Source: JAFGXF01 sp963732595 (GTDB lineage: Bacteria > Chloroflexota > Anaerolineae > Anaerolineales > Anaerolineaceae). Taken from it: a stretch of 64,000 bases of DNA. The stretch is taken from NCBI GenBank assembly GCA_963732595.1, contig CAVSZZ010000002.1:434001-498000 (forward strand). Direction: 5' to 3'. Below, one piece after another: positions 54,309 to 62,673 of the stretch. The first letter of the stretch is position 1; every line of letters starts with the position of its first letter. The position numbers were made by a program, and so were the translations under genes. The notes beneath the pieces are model-generated. The model searched no databases, had not been told where the DNA came from, and saw only the letters and a program-made list of their open reading frames with translations.

Positions 54309-55097
54309 GTGACACTTTTCAATCTCTATTCGATTGGTCTGGCGATCATCATTGGATTAATGGTCCTGCTTTGGATCCTCAGTCTCTACATGAAGAATTC
54401 CAGCATCGTGGATATCTTCTGGGGTTCGGGGTTTGTGATCATGGCCTGGGTCTACTTCCTGCTCACCCCGGATGGCTATCTCGTTCGGAAAGTGTTGATC
54501 GCCTTGCTCGTGACGGTCTGGGGGTTGCGTCTCTCAACACACATCTTCATGCGCAATCATGGAAAGCCTGAGGATTTCCGATATCAGAAATGGCGCAAGG
54601 AATCCGGCAAGATCTGGTGGTGGAAAAGTTTCTTCCAGGTATTCCTGCTCCAGGGGATCCTGCTCTGGATCATCTCGGCGCCGCTGCTCGCCGCGCAATA
54701 TGGCAGCCAGCCTGACCATTTGGTGATCAGCGATTACCTTGGCACCTTATTGTGGGCAGTGGGCTTCTACTTCGAAGCGGTCGGGGATTTCCAACTGAAG
54801 CGTTTCATTAAAAACCCTGCGAATAAAGGCAAGGTTATGTCAAGCGGTGTCTGGCGTTATACACGCCATCCCAACTATTTCGGTGATGCCACCCAATGGT
54901 GGGGGTATTTCCTGATCGCTGTCTCAGCTGGCGGCTGGTGGACGATCTTCAGCCCGATCCTGATGACCTTCCTGTTGGTGCGTGTCTCCGGGGTTGCCCT
55001 CTTAGAGAAGTCAATGGAAGCGAAGCCTGGGTACTTGGAATATAAGGCGCAGACCAATGCTTTCATTCCCTGGTTTCCACGGGTTAAATCCAGGTGA
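54309..55097 (+). CDS. DUF1295 (steroid 5-alpha-reductase-like) membrane protein
   Basis: A 262-residue protein with six or seven helices. SIVDIFWGSGFV, EDFRYQKWRKESG, and the late motif SSGVWRYTRHPNYFGD with WWGYFLIAVS are diagnostic of DUF1295, a branch of the isoprenylcysteine methyltransferase/steroid reductase superfamily. GTG start with GAAGGG upstream, 12 bases after the DegV gene. DUF1295 genes are recurrent members of LitR/CarH regulons in proteobacteria, where they are linked to fatty-acid modification. Last gene of the operon. Confidence 0.88.
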   Translation: MTLFNLYSIGLAIIIGLMVLLWILSLYMKNSSIVDIFWGSGFVIMAWVYFLLTPDGYLVRKVLIALLVTVWGLRLSTHIFMRNHGKPEDFRYQKWRKESGKIWWWKSFFQVFLLQGILLWIISAPLLAAQYGSQPDHLVISDYLGTLLWAVGFYFEAVGDFQLKRFIKNPANKGKVMSSGVWRYTRHPNYFGDATQWWGYFLIAVSAGGWWTIFSPILMTFLLVRVSGVALLEKSMEAKPGYLEYKAQTNAFIPWFPRVKSR

Positions 55098-55104
55098 TTA
55101 AGCG

Positions 55105-55136
55105 TCAAGAGCCAACCCTGGCCGGCTGGCTCTTGA
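55105..55136. terminator. Hairpin between convergent DUF1295 and araA genes
   Basis: GTCAAGAGCCA (55104-55114) pairs with TGGCTCTTGAC (55127-55137) around a GC-rich 12-base loop. There is no T-run on either side, so termination strength is uncertain. Confidence 0.5.
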
Positions 55137-55162
55137 CAGGAGAAAAGAGAAAAGAAGCGTTT

Positions 55163-56668
55163 TTAAAAACCGCGTGAAAGGGTGTAAAACACCTCGTTCC
55201 AGCGAATTTCTTTTTTAAAGTTACTGATCGTTGTGGAATTGTCGATCAGGAGCATTTCCATATCCAGCATTTCTGCAAAATCCTGCAATTGGGCCGTGTT
55301 TACATCGAAGCTGAAGCCGGTGTGGTGCGCTCCACCAGCCAGGATCCAGGCTGAGGCCGCCGTCCTGAGATCCGGTTTTGGGATCCAGAACGCCCGAGCA
55401 ACCGGCAATTTTGGCAGGGGGGCCTCGGTTGGAACCACATCCACCTCGTTAACGATCAATCGGAAGCGATCACCCAACTCGATCAAGGAAGCAGCAACAG
55501 CCTCACCGGTATTAGAATCGAAGATCAGGCGGACCGGGTCCGACTTTCCCCCAATGGATAATGGCAGGATCTCCAGGACCGGCTTCGCCGCAGCAATGGA
55601 TGAGCACACCTCCAGCATATGGGCGCCCAGAATCTTGTCGCCTTGCTCACTGAAATGATAGGTGTAATCTTCCATAAAACTGCACCCTTTGGGCAAACCA
55701 GAACCCATCACCTTCATGGCACGGACGAGGGCCGCTGTCTTCCAATCCCCTTCGGCGCCAAAACCGTAACCATCCGCCATCAAGCGCTGAACTGCCAGAC
55801 CAGGCAATTGATTCAATCCGTTAAGGTCCTCAAAAGTGGTCGTGAATGCCCCAAACCTACCAGATTCAAGGAAACGGCGCATACCCAGCTCGATACGGGC
55901 GCTTTCCAGGAGCGCAGCATGTCGTGTACCGCCGGGCAATAATTCGGCACTCACCTCATAAAGGTCGAGATATTGTTTGATGATTTCCTTGGCGGAACCG
56001 TCATCGACTTCATTGATCAGCTTGACCAGGTCTCCCACACCATAACCGCTGACGCTGAATCCCAGGCGCATCTGAGCTGCGACCTTATCCCCTTCAGTCA
56101 CCGCCACATCCCGCATGTTGTCACCAAAGCGGGCGATCTTCAGATGGCGCCAGTCATTTATAGCGCATGCAGCCCGGGACCAATCACCCAGCTCTCGTTG
56201 AACCTCTTCATCTTTCCAATGACCGACCACGACCTTTCGATTCAGGCGCATACGCGTTCCAATGAATCCAAATTCGCGGTCACCGTGTGCGGACTGGTTC
56301 AGGTTCATGAAGTCCATATCAATGTCAGACCAGGGGATCTCACGGTTGAACTGCGTATGCAAATGGGCAAAGGGTTTGTCCAATGCATGCAAACCGGCGA
56401 TCCACATCTGGGCAGGTGAAAAGGTGTGCATCCAGGTGATGATACCCATGCATGTTTTTGAAGAATTAGCCTCAAGACACAGTTCGTGGATCGATTCCGC
56501 CGTGGTGAGCACAGGCTTGAAGGTCACGGTAACCGGAATGAACTCTGAATTGTTCAGTCCTTCGGCAATCATGCGTGAATCTTCCGCCACCTTTTTGAGC
56601 GTTTCAGGACCGTAAAGGTGTTGACTACCGGTGACGAACCAAACCTCGGATTTCTTCAGATCAAACAT
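55163..56668 (-). CDS. araA: L-arabinose isomerase
   Basis: A 501-residue isomerase converting L-arabinose to L-ribulose. VWFVTGSQHLYG at the start, ITWMHTFSPAQMWI, THTQFN-type NREIPW, AHGDREFGFI and the C-terminal GGAHHTGFSF are conserved in AraA, including metal ligands in the last segment and at EDYTYHF. Length equals the E. coli enzyme. Last gene of the arabinose operon (importer, lipoprotein, araB, araD, araA). Confidence 0.96.
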   Translation of the reverse strand: MFDLKKSEVWFVTGSQHLYGPETLKKVAEDSRMIAEGLNNSEFIPVTVTFKPVLTTAESIHELCLEANSSKTCMGIITWMHTFSPAQMWIAGLHALDKPFAHLHTQFNREIPWSDIDMDFMNLNQSAHGDREFGFIGTRMRLNRKVVVGHWKDEEVQRELGDWSRAACAINDWRHLKIARFGDNMRDVAVTEGDKVAAQMRLGFSVSGYGVGDLVKLINEVDDGSAKEIIKQYLDLYEVSAELLPGGTRHAALLESARIELGMRRFLESGRFGAFTTTFEDLNGLNQLPGLAVQRLMADGYGFGAEGDWKTAALVRAMKVMGSGLPKGCSFMEDYTYHFSEQGDKILGAHMLEVCSSIAAAKPVLEILPLSIGGKSDPVRLIFDSNTGEAVAASLIELGDRFRLIVNEVDVVPTEAPLPKLPVARAFWIPKPDLRTAASAWILAGGAHHTGFSFDVNTAQLQDFAEMLDMEMLLIDNSTTISNFKKEIRWNEVFYTLSRGF

Positions 56669-56693
56669 GCGATTGCTCCTTGGTGCTTATAGT

Positions 56694-57335
56694 TCATTGC
56701 CCATATTCGTCGTTGTATCGTTTGTGAAGCCGCGCAATCATCTCATCCGGTATCAAAATCGGATTGCCCAATTGCAGGGCGTAAAAGATCGTGCGAGCGG
56801 CATCCTCGACCATGATCGCCGCCTTGACAGCATCCCTGGCTGATTTACCCAATGTGAACACGCCATGGTTTTGCATCAAAATCGCCTTACCTGTGCCAAT
56901 TGAACTCAAGATCTCCTGACCGATAGCTTCATCCCCGATCGGCGCAAATCCGCCCACCGGTATGTCACCACCAAATTCATCACAGATGGCGGTCAGGACC
57001 GCCGGAATTGGCCTCCCAACGGCTGCAAAGGCTGTGGCAAAAGGTGAATGGGTATGAACAATTCCAAGGATATCCGACCGGTTGTGGTAAAGGTACAGGT
57101 GCGTGCGGGTGTCTGAGGATGGCTTTAAACTCCCCTGGACTATCCTGCCATCCAGGTCCATCACCACCATCTTGTCAGCGGTAAGATCCGGGTACATGAT
57201 CCCACTGGGTTTTATCACCACCAACCCGGTCTCAGCATCCCGGGCGCTGACATTGCCGCTGGTCCAGGTGACCAAATTATTGCGCGGCAGTTCCTGGTGC
57301 AAAAGGCAGACTTCCTGACATAATGAATCAAGCAT
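56694..57335 (-). CDS. araD: L-ribulose-5-phosphate 4-epimerase
   Basis: A 213-residue class II aldolase-type zinc enzyme that converts L-ribulose-5-phosphate to D-xylulose-5-phosphate. The phosphate site TSGNVSARD, KPSGIMYPDLT, the zinc motif IVHTHSPFAT and the distal LMQNHGVFTLG are present. Slightly shorter than E. coli AraD (231). Its ATG overlaps the araB stop by 8 bases, so translation is coupled. Confidence 0.94.
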   Translation of the reverse strand: MLDSLCQEVCLLHQELPRNNLVTWTSGNVSARDAETGLVVIKPSGIMYPDLTADKMVVMDLDGRIVQGSLKPSSDTRTHLYLYHNRSDILGIVHTHSPFATAFAAVGRPIPAVLTAICDEFGGDIPVGGFAPIGDEAIGQEILSSIGTGKAILMQNHGVFTLGKSARDAVKAAIMVEDAARTIFYALQLGNPILIPDEMIARLHKRYNDEYGQ

Positions 57336-59028
57336 GGCTCACCACCCTGGCCTTGATCTCTTTCATCGTTTTCATGACATCATTCGATCCGCGGCCGAAA
57401 TAATCATGCAATTTGACATACTCCTTGTAGAGGAGATCATAGGTTTGTTTGTTCTCAGGGATGGGATGGTAGGATTCCTCGCGCAAGTGAGCCATGTGCC
57501 GGCTGGCTTCCAGGATCGAATCATACCCACCTTCAGCCTGCCCTGCGGCAACCGCACCATGCATGGCTGATCCAAGCGCGCCGATCTGAGTTGCCGCGGG
57601 TATGAAGATCGGCAAGCCAGTGACATCCGCATAGATCTGCATGAGCAGTTTGTTCTTATCCGGCAAGCCACCTGTGGCGATCAACTCATGGATAGGCACC
57701 TGGTGCTGGTTGAATGTCTCGATGATCAAGCGCGTACCAAATGCGGTGGCCTCGATCAGAGCCCGGTACACCTCTTCGGGTTTGGTCAGGAGCGTCATCC
57801 CCAACAGCATGCCGGTCAGATCGACATCGACCAGGACCGAGCGGTTGCCGTTCCACCAATCCAGAGCCAGCAAGCCACTCTCACCAGGTTTCAACCCGGA
57901 TGCTTTCTCCTCCAGTAACCGGTGAATGTTAACGCCCCGCTCTTCGGCAAGTGCCAAATACTCTGCTGGAACACAATTCTCAACAAACCACTGAAAGTGA
58001 TCGCCAACGCAGGATTGGCCGGCTTCGAATCCCGGCAGATCAGGCAGGATGCCATCCATAACCACTCCGCACATCCCGGGAACGATCTGCTCCTTTTCTC
58101 CTAAAACCATATGGCAAATGGATGTACCCATGATCATCACCATGCGCCCGCTTTCACTCACCGTCGCAGCCGGCACAGCCACATGTGCATCCACATTGGC
58201 GACAGCCACTGCAGTACCGGGTTTAAGTCCGGTCCAGGCAGCTGCTTCATCTCTCAATCCCCCGGCTCGCCTACCCAGGGGCAGAATATCGGTTTTCAGT
58301 TTCTCGCTTACGATATTCTCTAGTCTTGGATCAAGTGCCTTAAAGAAGGTGGGCGGCGGAAATCCTTGTTCTTTTGACCACATGGCCTTGTAACCGGCCG
58401 TGCATGAGTTACGAGTCTCTATGCCGGTTAGCTGCCAGACAACCCAATCAGCTGCCTCGATCAATCGATCGGCTGCAGTATAGATCTCCGGGTCTTCATC
58501 CAGGATCTGCCACGCTTTGGGGAAGAACCACTCTGAACTGATCTTGCCACCATAGCGGTCAAGAATATGGGCATAACCCGTTTTCCGGGCAATCGCATTT
58601 AATTGGTTGGCCTCCGGCTGTGCGGCATGATGCTTCCAAAGCTTGACCCAGGCGTGCGGTCTCTGCCTGTATTCAGGTAGAAAACAGAGAGGGGTGCCAT
58701 CTGATTTGACCGGCAACATCGTACAGGCGGTGAAATCGATCCCGATCCCGATGATATCCTGCGGGGCGACCCCACTGATCTTCAATGCTTCCGGGATGGC
58801 CCGCTTGAAGACCTCCAAGTAATCGTTCGGGTCCTGCAAAGCCCAATCGGGTTCCAGCCTGACACGCCCCCCCGGTAGTAATTCGTCGATGACCCCATTG
58901 GCGTATTCATGCACGCATGAAGCCAGCTCCTCGCCCGTGGCCACATCCACAACGGATGCCCGCCCGGAAAGTGTTCCAAAATCCACACCGATTGCCGCCT
59001 TCAAATGAGCCTTTTCCACGTTTCTCAT
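57328..59028 (-). CDS. araB: Ribulokinase
   Basis: A 566-residue FGGY kinase that phosphorylates L-ribulose. AAIGVDFGTLSGRASVVD opens the N-terminal ATPase fold, followed by GIGIDFTACTMLPV and EWFFPKAWQIL, then LDWWNGNRSVLVD, typical of AraB (W-N-G-N) rather than of xylulokinase, and TGGLPDKNKLLMQIYADV. Located between the lipoprotein gene (10 bases) and araD (overlap). It completes the AraBAD route. Confidence 0.95.
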   Translation of the reverse strand: MRNVEKAHLKAAIGVDFGTLSGRASVVDVATGEELASCVHEYANGVIDELLPGGRVRLEPDWALQDPNDYLEVFKRAIPEALKISGVAPQDIIGIGIDFTACTMLPVKSDGTPLCFLPEYRQRPHAWVKLWKHHAAQPEANQLNAIARKTGYAHILDRYGGKISSEWFFPKAWQILDEDPEIYTAADRLIEAADWVVWQLTGIETRNSCTAGYKAMWSKEQGFPPPTFFKALDPRLENIVSEKLKTDILPLGRRAGGLRDEAAAWTGLKPGTAVAVANVDAHVAVPAATVSESGRMVMIMGTSICHMVLGEKEQIVPGMCGVVMDGILPDLPGFEAGQSCVGDHFQWFVENCVPAEYLALAEERGVNIHRLLEEKASGLKPGESGLLALDWWNGNRSVLVDVDLTGMLLGMTLLTKPEEVYRALIEATAFGTRLIIETFNQHQVPIHELIATGGLPDKNKLLMQIYADVTGLPIFIPAATQIGALGSAMHGAVAAGQAEGGYDSILEASRHMAHLREESYHPIPENKQTYDLLYKEYVKLHDYFGRGSNDVMKTMKEIKARVVSHA

Positions 59029-59038
59029 CCCAACTGGT

Positions 59039-59953
59039 TTATTTATCCGTTATATCCATCAAATGGTTGACATACATACGCATTTGTTTATCTTCAACGC
59101 TGAGCAGAATGTAGAAACCGCTGACACCCGCCGGGACAAGCACTTCTGTCGTCCAGCTGGTTTCACCTTTTGATGGTGTCAGCGGAGTGGAAACCAGGTC
59201 CATGATCTCGAAAATACCATAGATGATGCCATCCGAGCCGATCACCGGGGGATTGCCGATATGGGTTTTCAGCGCGAAATTGGTCGGGTTGTAATTCTTC
59301 CAGGTAAATTCCAAGCCGGTCTCAATGCGTTGAACATCCACCAAACTGATCACATTTTCGCTGATTGCCAGGATTTCTGAAGAAGCGGGTTCAATCAACC
59401 CAGGCATTTCAAGTAGGACCGGGTAGGTAAGATCAGGTGCAATCTCATCCAGGGATAGTTCAAGCGTTCCGGTGGACTCATTGACGTCCTGATGGTAATA
59501 ATCCAGGTCGCCATTATAGGCGACATAGTGAATGGACAGTTCAGAACCGGGTTGAGCCTGGGCACCAGCGCATTCAACAAAGAGATACTGTGTACTCGGT
59601 TCAGCTTTGGTACCGGTAGTGTATCCTCGCATTTGGAATCCCGGGGCGAGCCGGTGTCCACCTGTGCCAATGATGACGACATCACATGTGCTTTTTGTCC
59701 CCCCGCTCTCCAATATGGCCGGTTGCCCGGGCAATGCCTGCATGCTGCTCCAATCACCGGTCTCGTTCTGGATGGTCACATCGACATGTAAAGCCCCCGA
59801 ATCCGTCTGCAACACACCGGTGACAACCGCATTCCAGGCTTTAATAGCTGCCTGTTCAACCATCAGGTCTTCCGGGATAACGACATATTTGCATCCAAAT
59901 GAGACAAATGCCAGAAGAAGGAAGACCAGCAGGATTTCATGGTTTCTTTTCAT
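59039..59953 (-). CDS. Lipoprotein of the arabinose operon, unrecognised
   Basis: A 304-residue exported protein with a lipobox signal peptide (LLLAFVSFGC). The mature part is mostly beta: a segment with WNAVVTGVLQTDSGALHVDV, then a middle with YNGDLDYYHQDVNESTG and a C-terminal half with ENVISLVDVQRIETG. No sugar-binding-protein fold is apparent. It sits between the permease and araB genes with gaps of 33 and 10 bases, so it is co-transcribed with arabinose import and may help substrate capture or surface polysaccharide handling. Function unassigned. Confidence 0.7.
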   Translation of the reverse strand: MKRNHEILLVFLLLAFVSFGCKYVVIPEDLMVEQAAIKAWNAVVTGVLQTDSGALHVDVTIQNETGDWSSMQALPGQPAILESGGTKSTCDVVIIGTGGHRLAPGFQMRGYTTGTKAEPSTQYLFVECAGAQAQPGSELSIHYVAYNGDLDYYHQDVNESTGTLELSLDEIAPDLTYPVLLEMPGLIEPASSEILAISENVISLVDVQRIETGLEFTWKNYNPTNFALKTHIGNPPVIGSDGIIYGIFEIMDLVSTPLTPSKGETSWTTEVLVPAGVSGFYILLSVEDKQMRMYVNHLMDITDK

Positions 59954-59986
59954 TCTTCATTTCCTATCCATTACTTCATACAATTC

Positions 59987-61594
59987 TTACTCTGACACGT
60001 CAAACTTCGGAACAGCACCTTTGACCAATGAGATGATCTGCCAATAGATCGCGGGCGCATCCGTGCCACCATCCACACCTTTGACGGTTTTTTCCTGGCC
60101 ATCTTTAATAACAGTCAGATAGTAACCATAGCATTGCCCGCACGGTGTGTGCCAGGTGTCGTACAATTCATCCGTGAACCAGCCATTGTCAATTATGCCC
60201 GCGATCAACAATTCGAGGTCAGCGATGGGGAGCTGTTTTTCAATGTCAGTCGTATTATTATTCCCGGTAATGCGACCATCCATATAGATAGCGTAGAGTT
60301 CATCCACGCAATTTGGTCCGCCATTCCTTTCGAACACAATAATCGCCCCTTCTTCCACCAGGGTTGTTGCCTGTTCCTGGCGATACGGTTGTAACTCGCA
60401 TTTAGCCGTTTGGGCGGTTGTCACAACACCCGTTCGATTCCCAATCTTCGGTGCAAATATCAGAAAACCAACCACCATAGCAACTGCGGCAATTGCTCCG
60501 TACGTGTAAATACGCTTTTTCTTCCGGTAATCGACCAATGCTTGACCGCTCAATACACTTTCTTTGCTACGGCCGCCCTTGCTCTGTTTTAGGAGACTCT
60601 GGGCACCAATAAACATCAGGGTCAATAGACCGATGACCACTTTTGTCCACCAGGAACTTAATGACCCGTTGAACTGGATCAAGGTCTGAGTCAGCCCGAG
60701 GATGAAAACGCCAAATACGGTTCCGAACACATACCCAGACCCTCCGGTCAGCATGGTTCCACCCATGACCACTGAGGCGATCACATCCATCTCCAAACCC
60801 GTTGCGTACAATCCATGTCCGGAGGTAACAAAAACTGCAAAGAAAATGCCTGCCAGGGCTGAACAAAAGCCATTGAAGGTATACACCAGCACCTTGGTTG
60901 TCGTCACCGGCAGCCCCATGAGTCGAGCCGATTGTTCATTTCTGCCTTCATTACCACCAATGGCATAGATGTTCCGCCCGAAGCGTGTATACCGGGAGAT
61001 GTAGATTCCTGCGAAAAAAATGATGAATGCAACCACGACCGGAATTGAGATAAAAGGAGCCGGTTTTCCTGAGGCTTCGAATATTTCAGTCAATCCGGGA
61101 ATGTAGATCCTCGTTCGCGAGATCAATTCAACGGTGCGGTTGCTGATGGAGATAGCATCGTCACTGATGAAGAAACATAATCCCCGGGTGATCCACATGC
61201 CCGCCAGTGTCGCGATAAAAGGCTGCACTTTCAAAAATGCAATGAAACTGCCCATGATCAGACCCAGTAACATCCCCATGATCAACATGAGCAGGAAAAC
61301 CCAACCGGCCTCCCAACCCTCCTGTAAAAGGGCTGCTGTCGCCACAGATGTCAATGCGATCATGCCACTGACAGACAGGTCGATGCCGCCGGTCAGGATG
61401 ACCAGGGTCATACCGACCGCACTGATCAGCAGGAATGAATTATTACGAAAGATATTAAAGAATACCTGGGGATTGCGCATCCCGGGATAAAGGATAGCGC
61501 CGATCGTATAAGCCAGCACTGCCAGCAAGGCTGTGGCTATCACCGGGATGAATTGTCGGTTCTTCTTGATGAAAGCGGCCACTTTTTGATTCAT
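59987..61594 (-). CDS. Sugar ABC permease (YjfF/AraH type) with C-terminal extracytoplasmic domain
   Basis: A 535-residue protein. The first 330 residues are a standard branched-chain-type sugar permease: TLVILTGGIDLSVSGMIAL, FLKVQPFIATLAGMWI, and the EAA-like GGNEGRNEQSARLMGLP. After the usual last helix it continues with a basic RKKKRIYTYG, another membrane helix and about 140 residues outside the usual fold with CELQPYR, a CVDEL segment and CGQCYGYYL, ending FDVSE. The ATG at 61594 overlaps the stop of the upstream permease; AAAGGC and GGAGG lie upstream. Longer frames start inside the other permease and are spurious. Confidence 0.85.
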   Translation of the reverse strand: MNQKVAAFIKKNRQFIPVIATALLAVLAYTIGAILYPGMRNPQVFFNIFRNNSFLLISAVGMTLVILTGGIDLSVSGMIALTSVATAALLQEGWEAGWVFLLMLIMGMLLGLIMGSFIAFLKVQPFIATLAGMWITRGLCFFISDDAISISNRTVELISRTRIYIPGLTEIFEASGKPAPFISIPVVVAFIIFFAGIYISRYTRFGRNIYAIGGNEGRNEQSARLMGLPVTTTKVLVYTFNGFCSALAGIFFAVFVTSGHGLYATGLEMDVIASVVMGGTMLTGGSGYVFGTVFGVFILGLTQTLIQFNGSLSSWWTKVVIGLLTLMFIGAQSLLKQSKGGRSKESVLSGQALVDYRKKKRIYTYGAIAAVAMVVGFLIFAPKIGNRTGVVTTAQTAKCELQPYRQEQATTLVEEGAIIVFERNGGPNCVDELYAIYMDGRITGNNNTTDIEKQLPIADLELLIAGIIDNGWFTDELYDTWHTPCGQCYGYYLTVIKDGQEKTVKGVDGGTDAPAIYWQIISLVKGAVPKFDVSE

Positions 61595-62673
61595 GCCTTT
61601 TCCGCCCTCCGAACAGACAGCTTCTGGAAAAACGTCCTGACCGGTTCTGCATACAGGAAGATGACAAAGACCACCACAAATCCCTTGATCGCCTGCAAAG
61701 CGAAAGCCGGCACCCCGATCGCATACATGGAGGTTGTGATAGCCTGGATGACAAGGGCACCGATCATACTGGCCAGCAATGAAAACCGACCCCCGGCCAT
61801 GGAAGTTCCTCCGATCACGACGGCCAGGATGGCATCCAATTCGATCATTAATCCGATATTGTTGGCATCTGAGGTCTTGATATTGGAACTCGCGATCAAG
61901 CCGGCAATACCCGCACATAAGCCACAAATAATATATACCAGCATCTTTATATTCTTCTCATTAATACCGCTATAAAAGCTGGCCTTTGGATTGATACCCA
62001 CAGATTCGATGAACATGCCTATGGAAGTTTTACGGGTCAAAATCCAAATCAAAGCAAATAATATGATGGCCAGGTACAATGAAAAAGGCAGAATGATCCA
62101 CCCCTGACCGATAAAAGCGTAGGGTTGGTAGAAGATCTGGATGCGGACCCCATTCGTGATCAGCTGAGCGATCCCACGACCCGCGATACACAAGATTAGC
62201 GTTCCCACCATGGGTTGGATCTTCATATGCGCCACCAGCACACCATTCCAGACCCCACAGATGATCGCCACGAAAAGGGTTACGATAATCACTTCCCAGA
62301 GCGGGGAGTATGTAAAGTTCGGATCGTTCATGAATTTCATCAGATCAGGGGGTAACTCCAGGCCGATGATGACGGGATTCATCATGATTGCCGCAACCGA
62401 AGCGGCGATAGCCATGACTGCGCCAACCGACAAATCGATGCCACCCGTAGCAATCACAAGCGTCATACCAAGCGCCAGTACCATGACTGTGGAAGCATTA
62501 CGCATGATGTCGATAATGCGCCCGTAAAGATCCCCATTGCGCATCTGAATGCTGAAGAAATCCGGGATGAAAATACCGTCAAGTATTAATATGAGAACCA
62601 GAGCCAGCAAAGGGTAGAACAGCCGATTGCTCGTGAACTTATCGAAGGTAAAGGATGATTTCGATATGCTCAT
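61591..62673 (-). CDS. Sugar ABC permease (YtfT/AraH type)
   Basis: A 360-residue permease with eight to ten helices. LGMTLVIATGGIDLSVGAVMAI and VLVAHMKIQPMVGTLILCI are the signature of the ribose/arabinose/galactofuranose permease family. SVGINPKASFYSGIN is the ATPase-coupling loop. The ATG overlaps the ATPase stop (ATGA). Two permease genes in a row, as in YtfT-YjfF systems, imply a heterodimeric channel. Confidence 0.92.
   Translation of the reverse strand: MSISKSSFTFDKFTSNRLFYPLLALVLILILDGIFIPDFFSIQMRNGDLYGRIIDIMRNASTVMVLALGMTLVIATGGIDLSVGAVMAIAASVAAIMMNPVIIGLELPPDLMKFMNDPNFTYSPLWEVIIVTLFVAIICGVWNGVLVAHMKIQPMVGTLILCIAGRGIAQLITNGVRIQIFYQPYAFIGQGWIILPFSLYLAIILFALIWILTRKTSIGMFIESVGINPKASFYSGINEKNIKMLVYIICGLCAGIAGLIASSNIKTSDANNIGLMIELDAILAVVIGGTSMAGGRFSLLASMIGALVIQAITTSMYAIGVPAFALQAIKGFVVVFVIFLYAEPVRTFFQKLSVRRAEKA

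Noticed and set aside
61595..61927. N-terminal extension of the 59987 permease to 646 residues
   Set aside because: It overlaps the other permease in another frame and has low-complexity composition; the ATG at 61594 has a ribosome-binding site and the typical ATGA overlap.
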